Positions 17,921 to 25,992 of a stretch of 64,000 bases of DNA are shown piece after piece; within the stretch, counting starts at the first letter, position 1, and each line of letters starts with the position of its first letter. The notes below the pieces were generated by a model, which was not told where the DNA came from, ran no database searches, and saw nothing but the letters and a program-made list of their open reading frames with translations. The DNA comes from Burkholderiales bacterium (GTDB lineage: Bacteria > Pseudomonadota > Gammaproteobacteria > Burkholderiales > Usitatibacteraceae): assembly GCA_019634955.1 (NCBI GenBank), contig JAHCAK010000008.1, positions 39,058-103,057 of the forward strand, given 5' to 3'. The position numbers and the translations under genes were made by a program.

Positions 17921-18011
17921 AGCCTGCGAAGTTGATCCTCCAGCAATTGGGCTCGGCAATGCGTTGACATTGCGAGCGACGCCCGCGAGTTGCAGTGCGC
18001 CGCACCATCCT

Positions 18012-19748
18012 TCAGAACCGGTGCCGCACCAGGTTCGTCGTGCGCCCGTTGGGCAGCGTCATCGTCGCGCGGTCGACCCCGTTGAACTGGATCGTCACCG
18101 GCGCCACGTTCGACGAGAGCCGCGTGTTGGGCTTCCACGGCCCCGTGAGCGTCTGCCCGTTGCCGAAGCTCCACCAGCTCCCCGAGAAGGCGCGCGCGCT
18201 CTCCGTGCCGGCGAGCGGCCCGGTGGTGAGGTACCAGACGGAATTGCCCGCGTCGTCGTACATGTAGCCGGCGATGTCGAGGTTGCCGCCCTGCCACTCG
18301 AGGAAGAAGCCGCGGCCGGCCTCCTGCTCGTTCCACCACCAGCCGTTCTCGGGCTGGCCCGCCACGGGCGCGAGGTTCAGCCCGTTGGGGACGATGTTGA
18401 AGCGCTGGATGGGGACCGTCCCGCCGGGCCACACGATCGTCCCCGTCGACGGGTTGTTGAAGGCGATCGTGATGGGGCCCACGCTCGTGAGCGCCGGGAA
18501 GCCGGGGTAGGCGCCGCCCAGCGTCTGCCCGTTCCTCGCGCTCAGCAGGTCGCCCGTGTAGTAAGTGCCGTTGAGCGAGATCGGGCCGGTGGAGACGTAC
18601 CAGGTCGAGCGGCCCGAGACGTCGTAGAGGAAGGCCGCGAAGAAGAGGTTGTTGCCGCGCACTTCCAGCGAGAAGCCGCGCCCGTCCTCGAGCGGGTTCC
18701 ACCACCAGCCGGTCTGCGGCGGCTGCGGGTCGCACACGAGGCTGCCGGGAACCGTCACCGCGCTGCGGTTGATGCCGGTGTTGATCATCGAGCTGCCGCT
18801 CGATCCGTAGCCCACGAAGAACGTGGCCCCGGCCACGGTGACGGTGGGCACGCCGTTGAGGATCGCCACCGACGCCCCCTGCGCCGAGAGCACGCCCGTG
18901 AGGTAGGCGTTGAGCTGCTCGGCGGTCACCGCCACCATCTGCCCGGCCTGCGAGAGCTGCGCCAGCACGCACGCGACCGGCACCTCGGCCTTCCCGGCCG
19001 CCGTGCCCTTCGCGAGCCCCAGGCGCATCGCCTTGGGATCGTCGCCGCCCTTCACCAGCGTGGAGGGGGCCACGGCGAAGATGTACACGCTGCCGGTGGA
19101 GCCCACGTCCTGCGCCCGGTAGCGGATGTCGGCCGACACGCTCGCCGTGCTCTGCGTGATGACCGACTGCACCGTCATCGGGAACACCGGCGGCGGCTGG
19201 TCCTTCGCGGCGGAGAACGAGCCGGTCATGTTGATGGGGTTGCCGCGCGAGTCGTAGTCGGGCCGGAACTGGATCGTGCCGCCTGTCCCGTACCAGGTGA
19301 CCGAAACGACCAGCTCCTGCTGGTAGGGCACGGTAAGGCGGTATTCGCACGAGCCGCCCTGCCGCGGCAGGACGTCGTAGTCCGTCATGCGCACCATCAT
19401 GTACGCCTGGAACGAGCCGGGCTGCGAAAGCTGGAGGTTCTCGAACACGAGAGTGCCGTTGGAGGCGAAGGAATTGGTGCAGTCCTCGTCGCGCTCCGTG
19501 ATCTCGAAGGTGCCGTTGCACCAGTGCGAGGAGGCGGGATCGAACTCGCAGGCGAAGCTTCCGGAGGCCTCGTAGCGTCCCACGGGCATCGTCCCGGTGC
19601 CGAAGGTGCCGGAGACGCGGGTAAAGGCGGCTTGCTGGGCGAGCGCGGGCGCGGGGAGGATCGCCGCGAGCGCGAGGGTGGCGGCGGAAACGAGGGTCGC
19701 GAGGAACGACATCCCCGGTGCGCGCCGGTCATGCATTGTGGGTCTCAT
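18012..19748 (-). CDS. Secreted protein with two GWWWN/E-type beta repeat modules
   Basis: A 578-residue exported protein (signal peptide near residues 13-38, ending ALAQ). The middle part is unassigned. The C-terminal third has two copies of a ~90-residue module: GWWWNPLEDGRGFSLEVRGN then DVSGRSTWYVSTGP, and GWWWNEQEAGRGFFLEWQGG then DDAGNSVWYLTTGP. Each is followed by a GQTL...G block. Such modules occur in betaproteobacterial secreted proteins of unknown role. ATG 19748 gives the best signal peptide. The C-terminal module is nearly repeated, also at DNA level, in the gene cut by the window end at 64000. Confidence 0.75.
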   Translation of the reverse strand: MRPTMHDRRAPGMSFLATLVSAATLALAAILPAPALAQQAAFTRVSGTFGTGTMPVGRYEASGSFACEFDPASSHWCNGTFEITERDEDCTNSFASNGTLVFENLQLSQPGSFQAYMMVRMTDYDVLPRQGGSCEYRLTVPYQQELVVSVTWYGTGGTIQFRPDYDSRGNPINMTGSFSAAKDQPPPVFPMTVQSVITQSTASVSADIRYRAQDVGSTGSVYIFAVAPSTLVKGGDDPKAMRLGLAKGTAAGKAEVPVACVLAQLSQAGQMVAVTAEQLNAYLTGVLSAQGASVAILNGVPTVTVAGATFFVGYGSSGSSMINTGINRSAVTVPGSLVCDPQPPQTGWWWNPLEDGRGFSLEVRGNNLFFAAFLYDVSGRSTWYVSTGPISLNGTYYTGDLLSARNGQTLGGAYPGFPALTSVGPITIAFNNPSTGTIVWPGGTVPIQRFNIVPNGLNLAPVAGQPENGWWWNEQEAGRGFFLEWQGGNLDIAGYMYDDAGNSVWYLTTGPLAGTESARAFSGSWWSFGNGQTLTGPWKPNTRLSSNVAPVTIQFNGVDRATMTLPNGRTTNLVRHRF

Positions 19749-19985
19749 GGTGGCTGGCCTTTCCAGGGTTTCGGGAAACGGCGCCGATGCCGGCCATTCC
19801 AGTCTCGGACGATGCCTGCTCGCCCGGCTGATCCAGATCAACGGGGCGCCTCGCGCGAGGCCGCGCGACGCGGGCACGATCGTTGCATGGAGAGCGCGCC
19901 CGCCGTGACAGCCGCGTGGATTGCCCCTATAGTCGACGCGCCTGCCTGCAGCACCCCCGACCCTTCCACCACACAGGAGTTGATC

Positions 19986-20969
19986 GTGCCGCGCGTCCGC
20001 CTTGCCGTTCCCGCCCTCCTCGCCTCCGCCGTCCTGCTCGCCGTGCCGCTCGCGGCCCACGCGCAGGGCTACCCCACGAAGCAGATACGGCTCATCGTGC
20101 CGCTGGCCGCCGGCAGCACCGCGGACATCGTCTCGCGCGTGGTGGGCGCGGAGCTCTCGAAGGCACTGGGGCAGGCCGTGGTGATCGAGAACAAGACGGG
20201 CGCCGGCGGCACCATCGCCATGGCGGAGGTGGCGCGGTCCGAGCCCGATGGCTACACGATCAGCTTCGCCTCCCAGGGCACGCTCGTCTTCAACCAGGCG
20301 CTCTACGCCAAGCCGGGCTACGACTCGCTCAAGGACTTCCAGCCGCTCGCCTTCGTGGGCGGCGTCTCCAACGTGATGATCGTCCCGGCGTCGAGTCCCG
20401 CGAAGGGCCCCGCCGACGTGATCGCCGCGGCCAGGGCCAAGCCGGGCGAGCTCACCTTCTCCTCGGGCGGCAGCGGCACGAGCCACCACCTCTCGGGCGT
20501 GCTCTTCGGGAACCTCACGGGCACCAAGCTGCTGCACGTGCCCTACAAGGGGGCGCCGCAGGGCGTCACCGCGGTGCTGGCGGGCGAGGTCTCCATGGGC
20601 TTCTTCAACACGCCGACGGTCATCGCGCAGATCAAGGACGGGCGCGTGAAGGCGCTCGGCGTCACGAGCCTGGCGCGCTCGCCGCTGCTGCCGGACGTCC
20701 CCACGCTGGACGAGCAGGGCGTGAAGGGCTACGAGGTGAACACCTGGTTCGGCTTCATCGCGCGCGCCGGCACCCCGCCCGAGGTGGTGAGGCGCCTCAA
20801 CGCCGAGATCAACAAGGCGCTCGCCGACCCGGCCGTGAAGTCGAAGCTCGCGCAGCAGGGCTTCGACCTCGCCCCGCCCATGACCCCGGAGCAGTTCGCG
20901 AAGCTCATCGCCGAGGACATGGTGAAGTGGACGCCCGTGGTGAAGTCCTCGGGCGCGCGCGTCGACTGA
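19986..20969 (+). CDS. Bug-family (tripartite tricarboxylate transporter type) periplasmic binding protein
   Basis: A 327-residue periplasmic receptor: signal peptide (LAVPALLASAVLLAVPLAAHAQ) and Bug-fold signatures YPTKQIRLIVPLAAGSTADI, VIENKTGAGGTIA, SGGSGTSHHLSGVLF, VPYKGAPQG and LPDVPTLDEQGVKGYEV. Bug proteins bind small carboxylates; those encoded without TctAB, as here, may act as sensors or feed a distant permease. GTG 19986 is chosen because CAGGAG lies 7 bp upstream. Divergent from the secreted repeat protein. A hairpin at 20971 follows. Confidence 0.88.
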   Translation: MPRVRLAVPALLASAVLLAVPLAAHAQGYPTKQIRLIVPLAAGSTADIVSRVVGAELSKALGQAVVIENKTGAGGTIAMAEVARSEPDGYTISFASQGTLVFNQALYAKPGYDSLKDFQPLAFVGGVSNVMIVPASSPAKGPADVIAAARAKPGELTFSSGGSGTSHHLSGVLFGNLTGTKLLHVPYKGAPQGVTAVLAGEVSMGFFNTPTVIAQIKDGRVKALGVTSLARSPLLPDVPTLDEQGVKGYEVNTWFGFIARAGTPPEVVRRLNAEINKALADPAVKSKLAQQGFDLAPPMTPEQFAKLIAEDMVKWTPVVKSSGARVD

Positions 20970-20970
20970 G

Positions 20971-21001
20971 AACCGCCCCGCGCGGGGCGCCCGCGGCGGT
21001 T
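20971..21001. terminator. Hairpin between convergent Bug receptor and sulfatase genes
   Basis: AACCGCC and GGCGGTT form perfect 7-bp arms enclosing a GC-rich stretch that can itself pair (CCCGCGCGGGG). It spans almost the entire 30-bp gap and reaches into the sulfatase stop codon. Confidence 0.5.
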
Positions 21002-22382
21002 ACAGCCCGAGCGCCTCGCGCACCAGCACGCCCAGCTCGCGGCGCAGCTTCGCCTTCACGGCCGCGTGCTTCGCCGAGCCGTTGAGGTTCTTCAGCTCCC
21101 ACGGGTCCGCGTCGAGGTCGTAGAGCTCGTCCAGCTCGCCCGCGACGCCGCGGTTCACCCAGTGGATGTATTTGTACCGGTCGGTGCGGATGGCCTTGTA
21201 GGTCATGCCCACGAGCCAGGGCATGGCCTGCTCGGCCCAGTACTCGACCAGCACCGAGCTGCGCAGCTTCGCGCGCGCCGAGCGGAACAGCGGGATCATC
21301 GAGCGGCCCTGCACCTGCGGGCCGGGCTTGCCGCCGGCCAGCTCGATGAAGGTGGGCGCGATGTCCTGGCAGATCACCAGCTGGTCGCGCACGGCTCCCG
21401 CCTTCACGAGCGGCGGGAAGCGCACGGCGAAGGGCGAGCGGATGCCGTCCTCGTAGGCGAAGCGGCGCTCGGGCCCCAGGGCGTGCTCGCCGAAGAAGTA
21501 GCCGTTGTCGCCGAGGAACACGATGCAGGTGTTGTCGAGCTGGCCCGTCGCCTCGAGCGTGGCGAGGATGCGGCCCACGCCCTCGTCGACGGCGGCCATC
21601 ATGCGCGCGCGAAGCCGGATCTCCTCCTGCGTGCCCGCCATCAGCGCCTTGAGGACCTTCCTCGCGAGCTTGCCTTCCTTGAGGTCGAAGCACTCCTTCC
21701 ACGCCGGCTTGTTGGCGACCACCTCGGCCGGCGAGAGCATGTTGGGCGTCCTCGGGAAGACGGCCTTGCGGTAGAGGTCGCGGTGGCGCGGGGCCACCAC
21801 GTAGCCGCCCTGCGCGGAGATGGTGAGCGAGCCGTCGGCGGCCTGCTCGGCGTCGGGGTGCACGGCCTTGTGGGCGAAGAAGAGCGAGAAGGGCTTCGCG
21901 CGCTTCCTCTCGAGAAACCCCACCGCGAGGTCGTTCATGATGTCGGTGATGTAGCCCTCGTGGCGGCGGTACCGCCCGTCGTGGTTGAGCACCGGGTCCA
22001 TGAGCTTGCCGTGCCCGTCGTAGCTCACCCAGTGGTCGTAGCCGGGCCGCGGCATCCCGTCGTTGCCCATGTGCCACTTGCCGACGTGCGCCGTCTCGTA
22101 GCCGAGGCGCTGCAGCTCGAGGTGGTAGTTGGGCAGCCGGTGGCTCATCGCCTGGCGCGCCACGTTGTCGATGATCCCGTGCCGGCTCGCGTACTGCCCG
22201 GTCATGATCGAGGCGCGGTTGGGCGAGCAGATGGGCGTGGTGTGGAACGCCCGCGTGAAGCGCGCGCCCTCGTGGGCGATGCGGTCGATGTGCGGCGTCT
22301 TCATGTACGGGTGCCCGCCGGCGCCGTACTCGTCGTGGCGCAGGTCGTCGATGAGGATCACCAGCAGGTTGGGCTTGCGCAT
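21000..22382 (-). CDS. Type I sulfatase (arylsulfatase family)
   Basis: A 460-residue alkaline-phosphatase-superfamily sulfatase. Metal-binding IDD is at residues 11-13. The formylglycine motif C52-S-P54-N-R56 is intact (CSPNRASIMTGQ), so it needs the formylglycine-generating enzyme, which is not in the window. The KWHMG segment and a later FLGDNGYFFGEH metal motif are also present. No signal peptide is visible, so it probably works in the cytoplasm. Substrate unknown; phosphonate monoester hydrolases share this architecture. ATG 22382 overlaps the stop of the upstream folate gene by one base (TGATG). Confidence 0.88.
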   Translation of the reverse strand: MRKPNLLVILIDDLRHDEYGAGGHPYMKTPHIDRIAHEGARFTRAFHTTPICSPNRASIMTGQYASRHGIIDNVARQAMSHRLPNYHLELQRLGYETAHVGKWHMGNDGMPRPGYDHWVSYDGHGKLMDPVLNHDGRYRRHEGYITDIMNDLAVGFLERKRAKPFSLFFAHKAVHPDAEQAADGSLTISAQGGYVVAPRHRDLYRKAVFPRTPNMLSPAEVVANKPAWKECFDLKEGKLARKVLKALMAGTQEEIRLRARMMAAVDEGVGRILATLEATGQLDNTCIVFLGDNGYFFGEHALGPERRFAYEDGIRSPFAVRFPPLVKAGAVRDQLVICQDIAPTFIELAGGKPGPQVQGRSMIPLFRSARAKLRSSVLVEYWAEQAMPWLVGMTYKAIRTDRYKYIHWVNRGVAGELDELYDLDADPWELKNLNGSAKHAAVKAKLRRELGVLVREALGL

Positions 22383-22975
22383 CAGGGGCCTTTCGTCGTG
22401 CGTTGGAGGGTCCTCAACCCCGCTTCCGTCACCACGAAATCCGCGGGGATGTCCCAGGCCTGCGGGTGGATCGTGTCCATGCGCGCGAGCTCGTAGGTGA
22501 CGCCGATCACGCGCGGGCGGGCGGCCAAGCTCGCGAGCGTGCGGTCGAAGAAGCCGGCGCCGTAGCCCAGCCGGTAGCCCTGCGCGTCCCAGCCGTTCAT
22601 CGGCAGGAGCACGGTGTCGGGGATCACCTCGCGCGAGTCGGCGGGGTAGGGGATCTTCATCGCGCCCTCGGCGAGTCTCACGCCGGGGTGCCACTCGCGG
22701 AAGGCGAGCGGCGTGCGCGGCGCCACCACCACCGGGAGCGCCGTCGTGGCGCCCCGCTCGCGCAGCCGGCGCCCGAGGTAGCGCGGGTCGTACTCGGCGA
22801 GCACCGGCCAGCAGAACGCCACCACGCCGCGCGCGAGGTCGGGAAATGCCGCCTCGAGGTGCGCATCGATGGCCTCGCGCCAGCGCGCGAGCGTGGCGGG
22901 GTCCACGGCCGTGCGCGCGGCGATGAGACGCTGGCGCTCGGCCTTGCGCCAATTCCGCAATTCTTCCGGGGTCAT
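22382..22975 (-). CDS. 5-Formyltetrahydrofolate cyclo-ligase family protein
   Basis: A 197-residue protein that converts 5-formyl-THF to 5,10-methenyl-THF with ATP, recycling a folate side product. It shows the N-terminal Arg/Lys-rich ELRNWRKAERQRLIAAR, the WPVLAEYDPR region, and the nucleotide-binding GYRLGYGAGFFDRTLA near the C-terminus, followed by VIGVTYE. ATG 22975 is the first start before this region. Only 108 bp separate it from the divergent cyclic-nucleotide-domain gene. Confidence 0.9.
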   Translation of the reverse strand: MTPEELRNWRKAERQRLIAARTAVDPATLARWREAIDAHLEAAFPDLARGVVAFCWPVLAEYDPRYLGRRLRERGATTALPVVVAPRTPLAFREWHPGVRLAEGAMKIPYPADSREVIPDTVLLPMNGWDAQGYRLGYGAGFFDRTLASLAARPRVIGVTYELARMDTIHPQAWDIPADFVVTEAGLRTLQRTTKGP

Positions 22976-23083
22976 TTCGGTCCGTGTCGCGAGCCGCCAG
23001 TGTAGCAGCGTCGGCGCGACCCTTTCCGTTACACTCGGCGCCGTCGGCGGCCTCCCGGCCGCGCCCGCCCGGAGGGGAAGGCC

Positions 23084-23608
23084 ATGCGCAAGGTCCTGCT
23101 CATCTTCAGCGAACTCACCGACGGCGACGTCGAATGGCTCTCGCGGGCCGGCGAGCGCGTGCACCTCGACGCGGGCGCGACTCTCGTGCCGCTCGGCGCG
23201 CGCATCGAGACGATCTGGTTCGTGCTGGACGGCGCGCTCTCGGTGCACACGGCCGCCGGCCGCAGCCTCGCGACCATGGGCTCCGGCGAGATCGTGGGCG
23301 AGATGTCGCTCGTGGACCCCGCCCCCACGGCGGTGTCGGTGAAGGTGGCGAGCGACTGCACGCTGCTCAGGATCTCGCACGAGACGGTGCGCGCGAAGCT
23401 CGCGGAGGACCCGGCCTTCGCCGGGCGCTTCTACCGCGCCCTGTGCGTGTTCCTCGCGAGCCGCCTGCGCAGCACCACGCGCCGCATGGGCTACGGCGAC
23501 GAGGCCGAGGACGCGCAGGACAAGGACGAGCTCACCGACGACCTGCTGGACAACGTCCACCTCGCCGGCGCGCGCTTCGACCGCATGCTCCGGCGCCTCG
23601 CGGGCTGA
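23084..23608 (+). CDS. Cyclic-nucleotide-binding domain protein of the peptide-export locus
   Basis: A 174-residue protein with a CRP-type beta-barrel (about residues 5-115): LDAGATLVPLGARIETIWFVLDGALSV, MGSGEIVGEMSLVDPAPTAVSV, then a helix with the LRISHETVRAKL pattern. The C-terminal ~45 residues are acidic and lack an HTH, so it is not a normal CRP/FNR activator. It lies 6 bp before the HlyD-like stub and two ABC exporters. Single cNMP-domain proteins are known companions of NHLM-type bacteriocin exporters, where the role is unclear. cNMP binding is not proven; the phosphate-cassette Arg is not obvious. Confidence 0.78.
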   Translation: MRKVLLIFSELTDGDVEWLSRAGERVHLDAGATLVPLGARIETIWFVLDGALSVHTAAGRSLATMGSGEIVGEMSLVDPAPTAVSVKVASDCTLLRISHETVRAKLAEDPAFAGRFYRALCVFLASRLRSTTRRMGYGDEAEDAQDKDELTDDLLDNVHLAGARFDRMLRRLAG

Positions 23609-23614
23609 CCCGCG

Positions 23615-23782
23615 ATGGCCGCGCCCGACAGCGCGATCTTCCGCAAGGCCGCGCTCGAGCGACTCGCCTCTCCCGAGCGGCTCGACGCGCGCCCGCGCCT
23701 GCCCGCCTACCCGCGCGCACTCATGACCGCCATCGCCGTGCTCGCCGCCGCCGTGGCGGCCTTCGCCGCGTGGCTTCGGTAG
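23615..23782 (+). CDS. 55-residue membrane stub resembling the N-terminus of the NHLM HlyD-type secretion protein
   Basis: The frame reads MAAPDSAIFRKAALERLASP, then a short Arg/Pro linker, one hydrophobic segment (TAIAVLAAAVAAFAAW) and stop. IFRKAALERLASPERLD closely resembles the conserved cytoplasmic start of NHLM-system HlyD secretion proteins (TIGR03794 type), but the periplasmic adaptor is entirely missing. The stop lies 13 bp inside the next coding region and the start is 6 bp after the preceding stop, so the frame is embedded in the operon. It may be a functional mini-adaptor, or a remnant kept for translational coupling. Confidence 0.65.
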   Translation: MAAPDSAIFRKAALERLASPERLDARPRLPAYPRALMTAIAVLAAAVAAFAAWLR

Positions 23783-25992
23783 CTCCCGCCGCGCCCGCGA
23801 CCGCGCCCGCAGCCTCGCGGCTGCCGGACACGGCAGTCGCGCGCGTGCCGACGATCCTGCAACTGGAGGCGGTGGAGTGCGGCGCGGCGGCGCTGGCCAT
23901 GGTGCTCGCCCACCACGGCCGCCACGTGCCGCTCGAGGTGCTGCGCGTCGACTGCGGCGTGACGCGCGACGGCAGCAAGGCCGGCGGCATCCTGCGCGCG
24001 GCGCGCGGCTACGGCCTCGTCGCGCGGGGCTTCCGCAAGGAACCGGCCGAGCTCGCCACGCTGCCGCTGCCAGCCATCGTGTTCTGGAACTTCAACCACT
24101 TCGTCGTGCTCGAGGGCTTCCGCGACGGCTGCGCGGTGCTGAACGACCCGGCCATGGGCCGGCGCACGGTGGACGCCGCCGCCTTCGACGAGGGCTTCAC
24201 GGGCGTCGTCCTCACCTTCGAGAAGGGGCCGGAGTTCCGGCCCGGCGGCGAGCCGCCCTCGGTGCTGCGCTCGCTCTCGCGCCACCTCGACGGCCTGCGG
24301 ACGCCGGTCGCGGCGGCGATCGCGCTCGGTCTCGCCCTCGTCGCGCCGGGGCTGGCGCTGCCGTGGCTCATGGGCCGGTTCGTGGACGAGGTGCTCGCCG
24401 CGCGGCTTCCCGGCGCGGCGGAGACGCTGCTCGCGGGCCTTGTCGCGGCCCTCCTCGCGCGCGCCCTCCTCGCGTGGCTGCAGGCGCGCGTGCTGACGGC
24501 CGCCTTCACGCGCACGGCGCTCGCCTCGGCGACGCGCTTCTTCTCGCACGCGCTCGCGCTGCCCATGGACTTCTACGTGCAGCGCTCGCCCGGCGAGATC
24601 GCCTCGCGCGTGGACCTCAACGAGGAAGTGGCCGAGACCGTCTCCGCGGACCTCGCGCAGCTCGCGCTCGACCTCCTTACCGCCGCCTTCTTCCTCGTGC
24701 TCATGGCGCGGCTCGACGGCGGGCTCGCGGCGATCGTCGTGGCCTGCGTCGCCGTGGAACTCGTGGCGCTTCGCGAGATCAACCGCCGGAACGAGGGCAT
24801 CTCGCTCAGGCTCTCGGTGCAGGCAGGCAAGCTCTCCGGCATGGCCACGGGGGGGCTCGCCAACATCGAGAGCATCAAGGCCGGCGGGCAGGAGGGCGCG
24901 CTCTTCCTCAAGTGGCTGGGCCTGCAGGTGCAGTTCGCCAACACGGCGGTCGAGCAGCAGCGCAACATCCTCGCGCTGATGCAGGTGCCGGCGGCCGCGG
25001 GGCTCGCCGCGCAGCTCGCGGTGCTGGGCGTGGGAGTGACGCGCGTCATGCAGGGGGGGGAATTCAGCGTCGGCGACCTCGTCGCCTTCCAGGTGCTGCT
25101 CGCGGGCTTCACGGCCCCGGTGCACTCGCTCTTCCTCGCCGCGCGGCAGGTGCAGTCGCTGCGCGGCGGCATGGCGCGCATCGACGACGTGCTGAACCAC
25201 GCGCCCGAGCCCGGCGTGGCCGTGCGCGAGAGCCCGCCCGGCGCCCCCGGCGGCGCGCGCCCGCGCACGCTCGAGTTCCGCGACGTGAGCTTCGGGTACG
25301 GCCGCGGGGGCGCGCCGCTGGTCGAGGGCTTTTCCCTCAAGGTCGAGGGCGGCCGGCGCGTGGCGCTCGTGGGCGCCTCGGGCTCCGGCAAGTCCACGAT
25401 CGCGCGGCTGGCGGCGGGGCTCTACCGCCCGTGGAGCGGCGAGATCCTCTTCGACGGCCTGCCGCGCGAGGCGTACCCCCGCGAGGAGATCGCGCGCGCC
25501 GTCGCCTACGTGGACCAGGACGTGGTCCTCTTCGAGGGCACGGTGCGCGACAACCTCACGATGTGGGACCCCGCCGCCGAGGACGAGGTGATCCGCGCCG
25601 CCGCGCGCCACGCGGCCATCGAGGACGAGATCGGCGTGCGCCAGGGCGGGCTCGACGCGCCGCTGCAGGAGGGCGCGCGCAATCTCTCCGGCGGCCAGCG
25701 CCAGCGGATCGAGATCGCGCGCGCGCTGGCCCGCGGCCCCTCGATCCTGCTGCTCGACGAGGCCACCAGCGCGCTGGACGCGGCCACGGAAGCCGTGGTC
25801 GAGCGCAACCTGCGCCGCCGCGGCACCACGACGCTCGTGATCGCGCACCGCCTCTCCACCGTGCGCGACGCCGACGAGATCCTCGTGCTCGACGGCGGGC
25901 GCGTGGTCGAGCGCGGCCGGCACGAGGAACTCGCCGCCATCCCCGGCGGGCGCTACGCCGCGCTCGTGGCGGGCGAGGCGGGAGCGCCCTGA
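23770..25992 (+). CDS. Peptidase-C39/ABC exporter (NHLM bacteriocin type)
   Basis: A 740-residue inner-membrane exporter that cleaves double-glycine leaders and moves the peptide out. The C39 peptidase domain (about residues 25-150) keeps the catalytic triad Cys37 (VECGAAALAMVL), His110 (NFNHFVVLEG) and Asp126 (LNDPAMG). A six-helix ABC membrane domain follows (about residues 175-470). The ATPase domain has Walker A GASGSGKST (K541), signature LSGGQRQRIE and Walker B ILLLDEATSALD. The arrangement fits TIGR03796. GTG 23770 begins inside the stub gene; the stop overlaps the next start as TGATG. Confidence 0.9.
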   Translation: MASVAPAAPATAPAASRLPDTAVARVPTILQLEAVECGAAALAMVLAHHGRHVPLEVLRVDCGVTRDGSKAGGILRAARGYGLVARGFRKEPAELATLPLPAIVFWNFNHFVVLEGFRDGCAVLNDPAMGRRTVDAAAFDEGFTGVVLTFEKGPEFRPGGEPPSVLRSLSRHLDGLRTPVAAAIALGLALVAPGLALPWLMGRFVDEVLAARLPGAAETLLAGLVAALLARALLAWLQARVLTAAFTRTALASATRFFSHALALPMDFYVQRSPGEIASRVDLNEEVAETVSADLAQLALDLLTAAFFLVLMARLDGGLAAIVVACVAVELVALREINRRNEGISLRLSVQAGKLSGMATGGLANIESIKAGGQEGALFLKWLGLQVQFANTAVEQQRNILALMQVPAAAGLAAQLAVLGVGVTRVMQGGEFSVGDLVAFQVLLAGFTAPVHSLFLAARQVQSLRGGMARIDDVLNHAPEPGVAVRESPPGAPGGARPRTLEFRDVSFGYGRGGAPLVEGFSLKVEGGRRVALVGASGSGKSTIARLAAGLYRPWSGEILFDGLPREAYPREEIARAVAYVDQDVVLFEGTVRDNLTMWDPAAEDEVIRAAARHAAIEDEIGVRQGGLDAPLQEGARNLSGGQRQRIEIARALARGPSILLLDEATSALDAATEAVVERNLRRRGTTTLVIAHRLSTVRDADEILVLDGGRVVERGRHEELAAIPGGRYAALVAGEAGAP

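Noticed and set aside
19749..19985. Small gene or ncRNA in the gap between the secreted repeat protein and the Bug receptor
   Set aside because: Short frames are present but have no start signal or recognisable sequence; the gap is explained by two divergent promoters.
17856..20969. A 1037-residue protein reading through the Bug receptor frame
   Set aside because: Only the part from 19986 has a signal peptide and Bug motifs; the rest is antisense to the secreted protein gene.
22976..23083. 6S RNA upstream of the 5-formyl-THF cyclo-ligase gene
   Set aside because: 6S RNA often sits by this gene, but only 108 bp are available, too short for the ~180-nt RNA, and no long bulged hairpin is visible.
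24950..25070. G-rich run (GCAGGGGGGGGAATTC) as a frameshift in the C39 exporter
   Set aside because: The protein reads through in one frame with membrane and ATPase domains intact, so no frameshift is needed.
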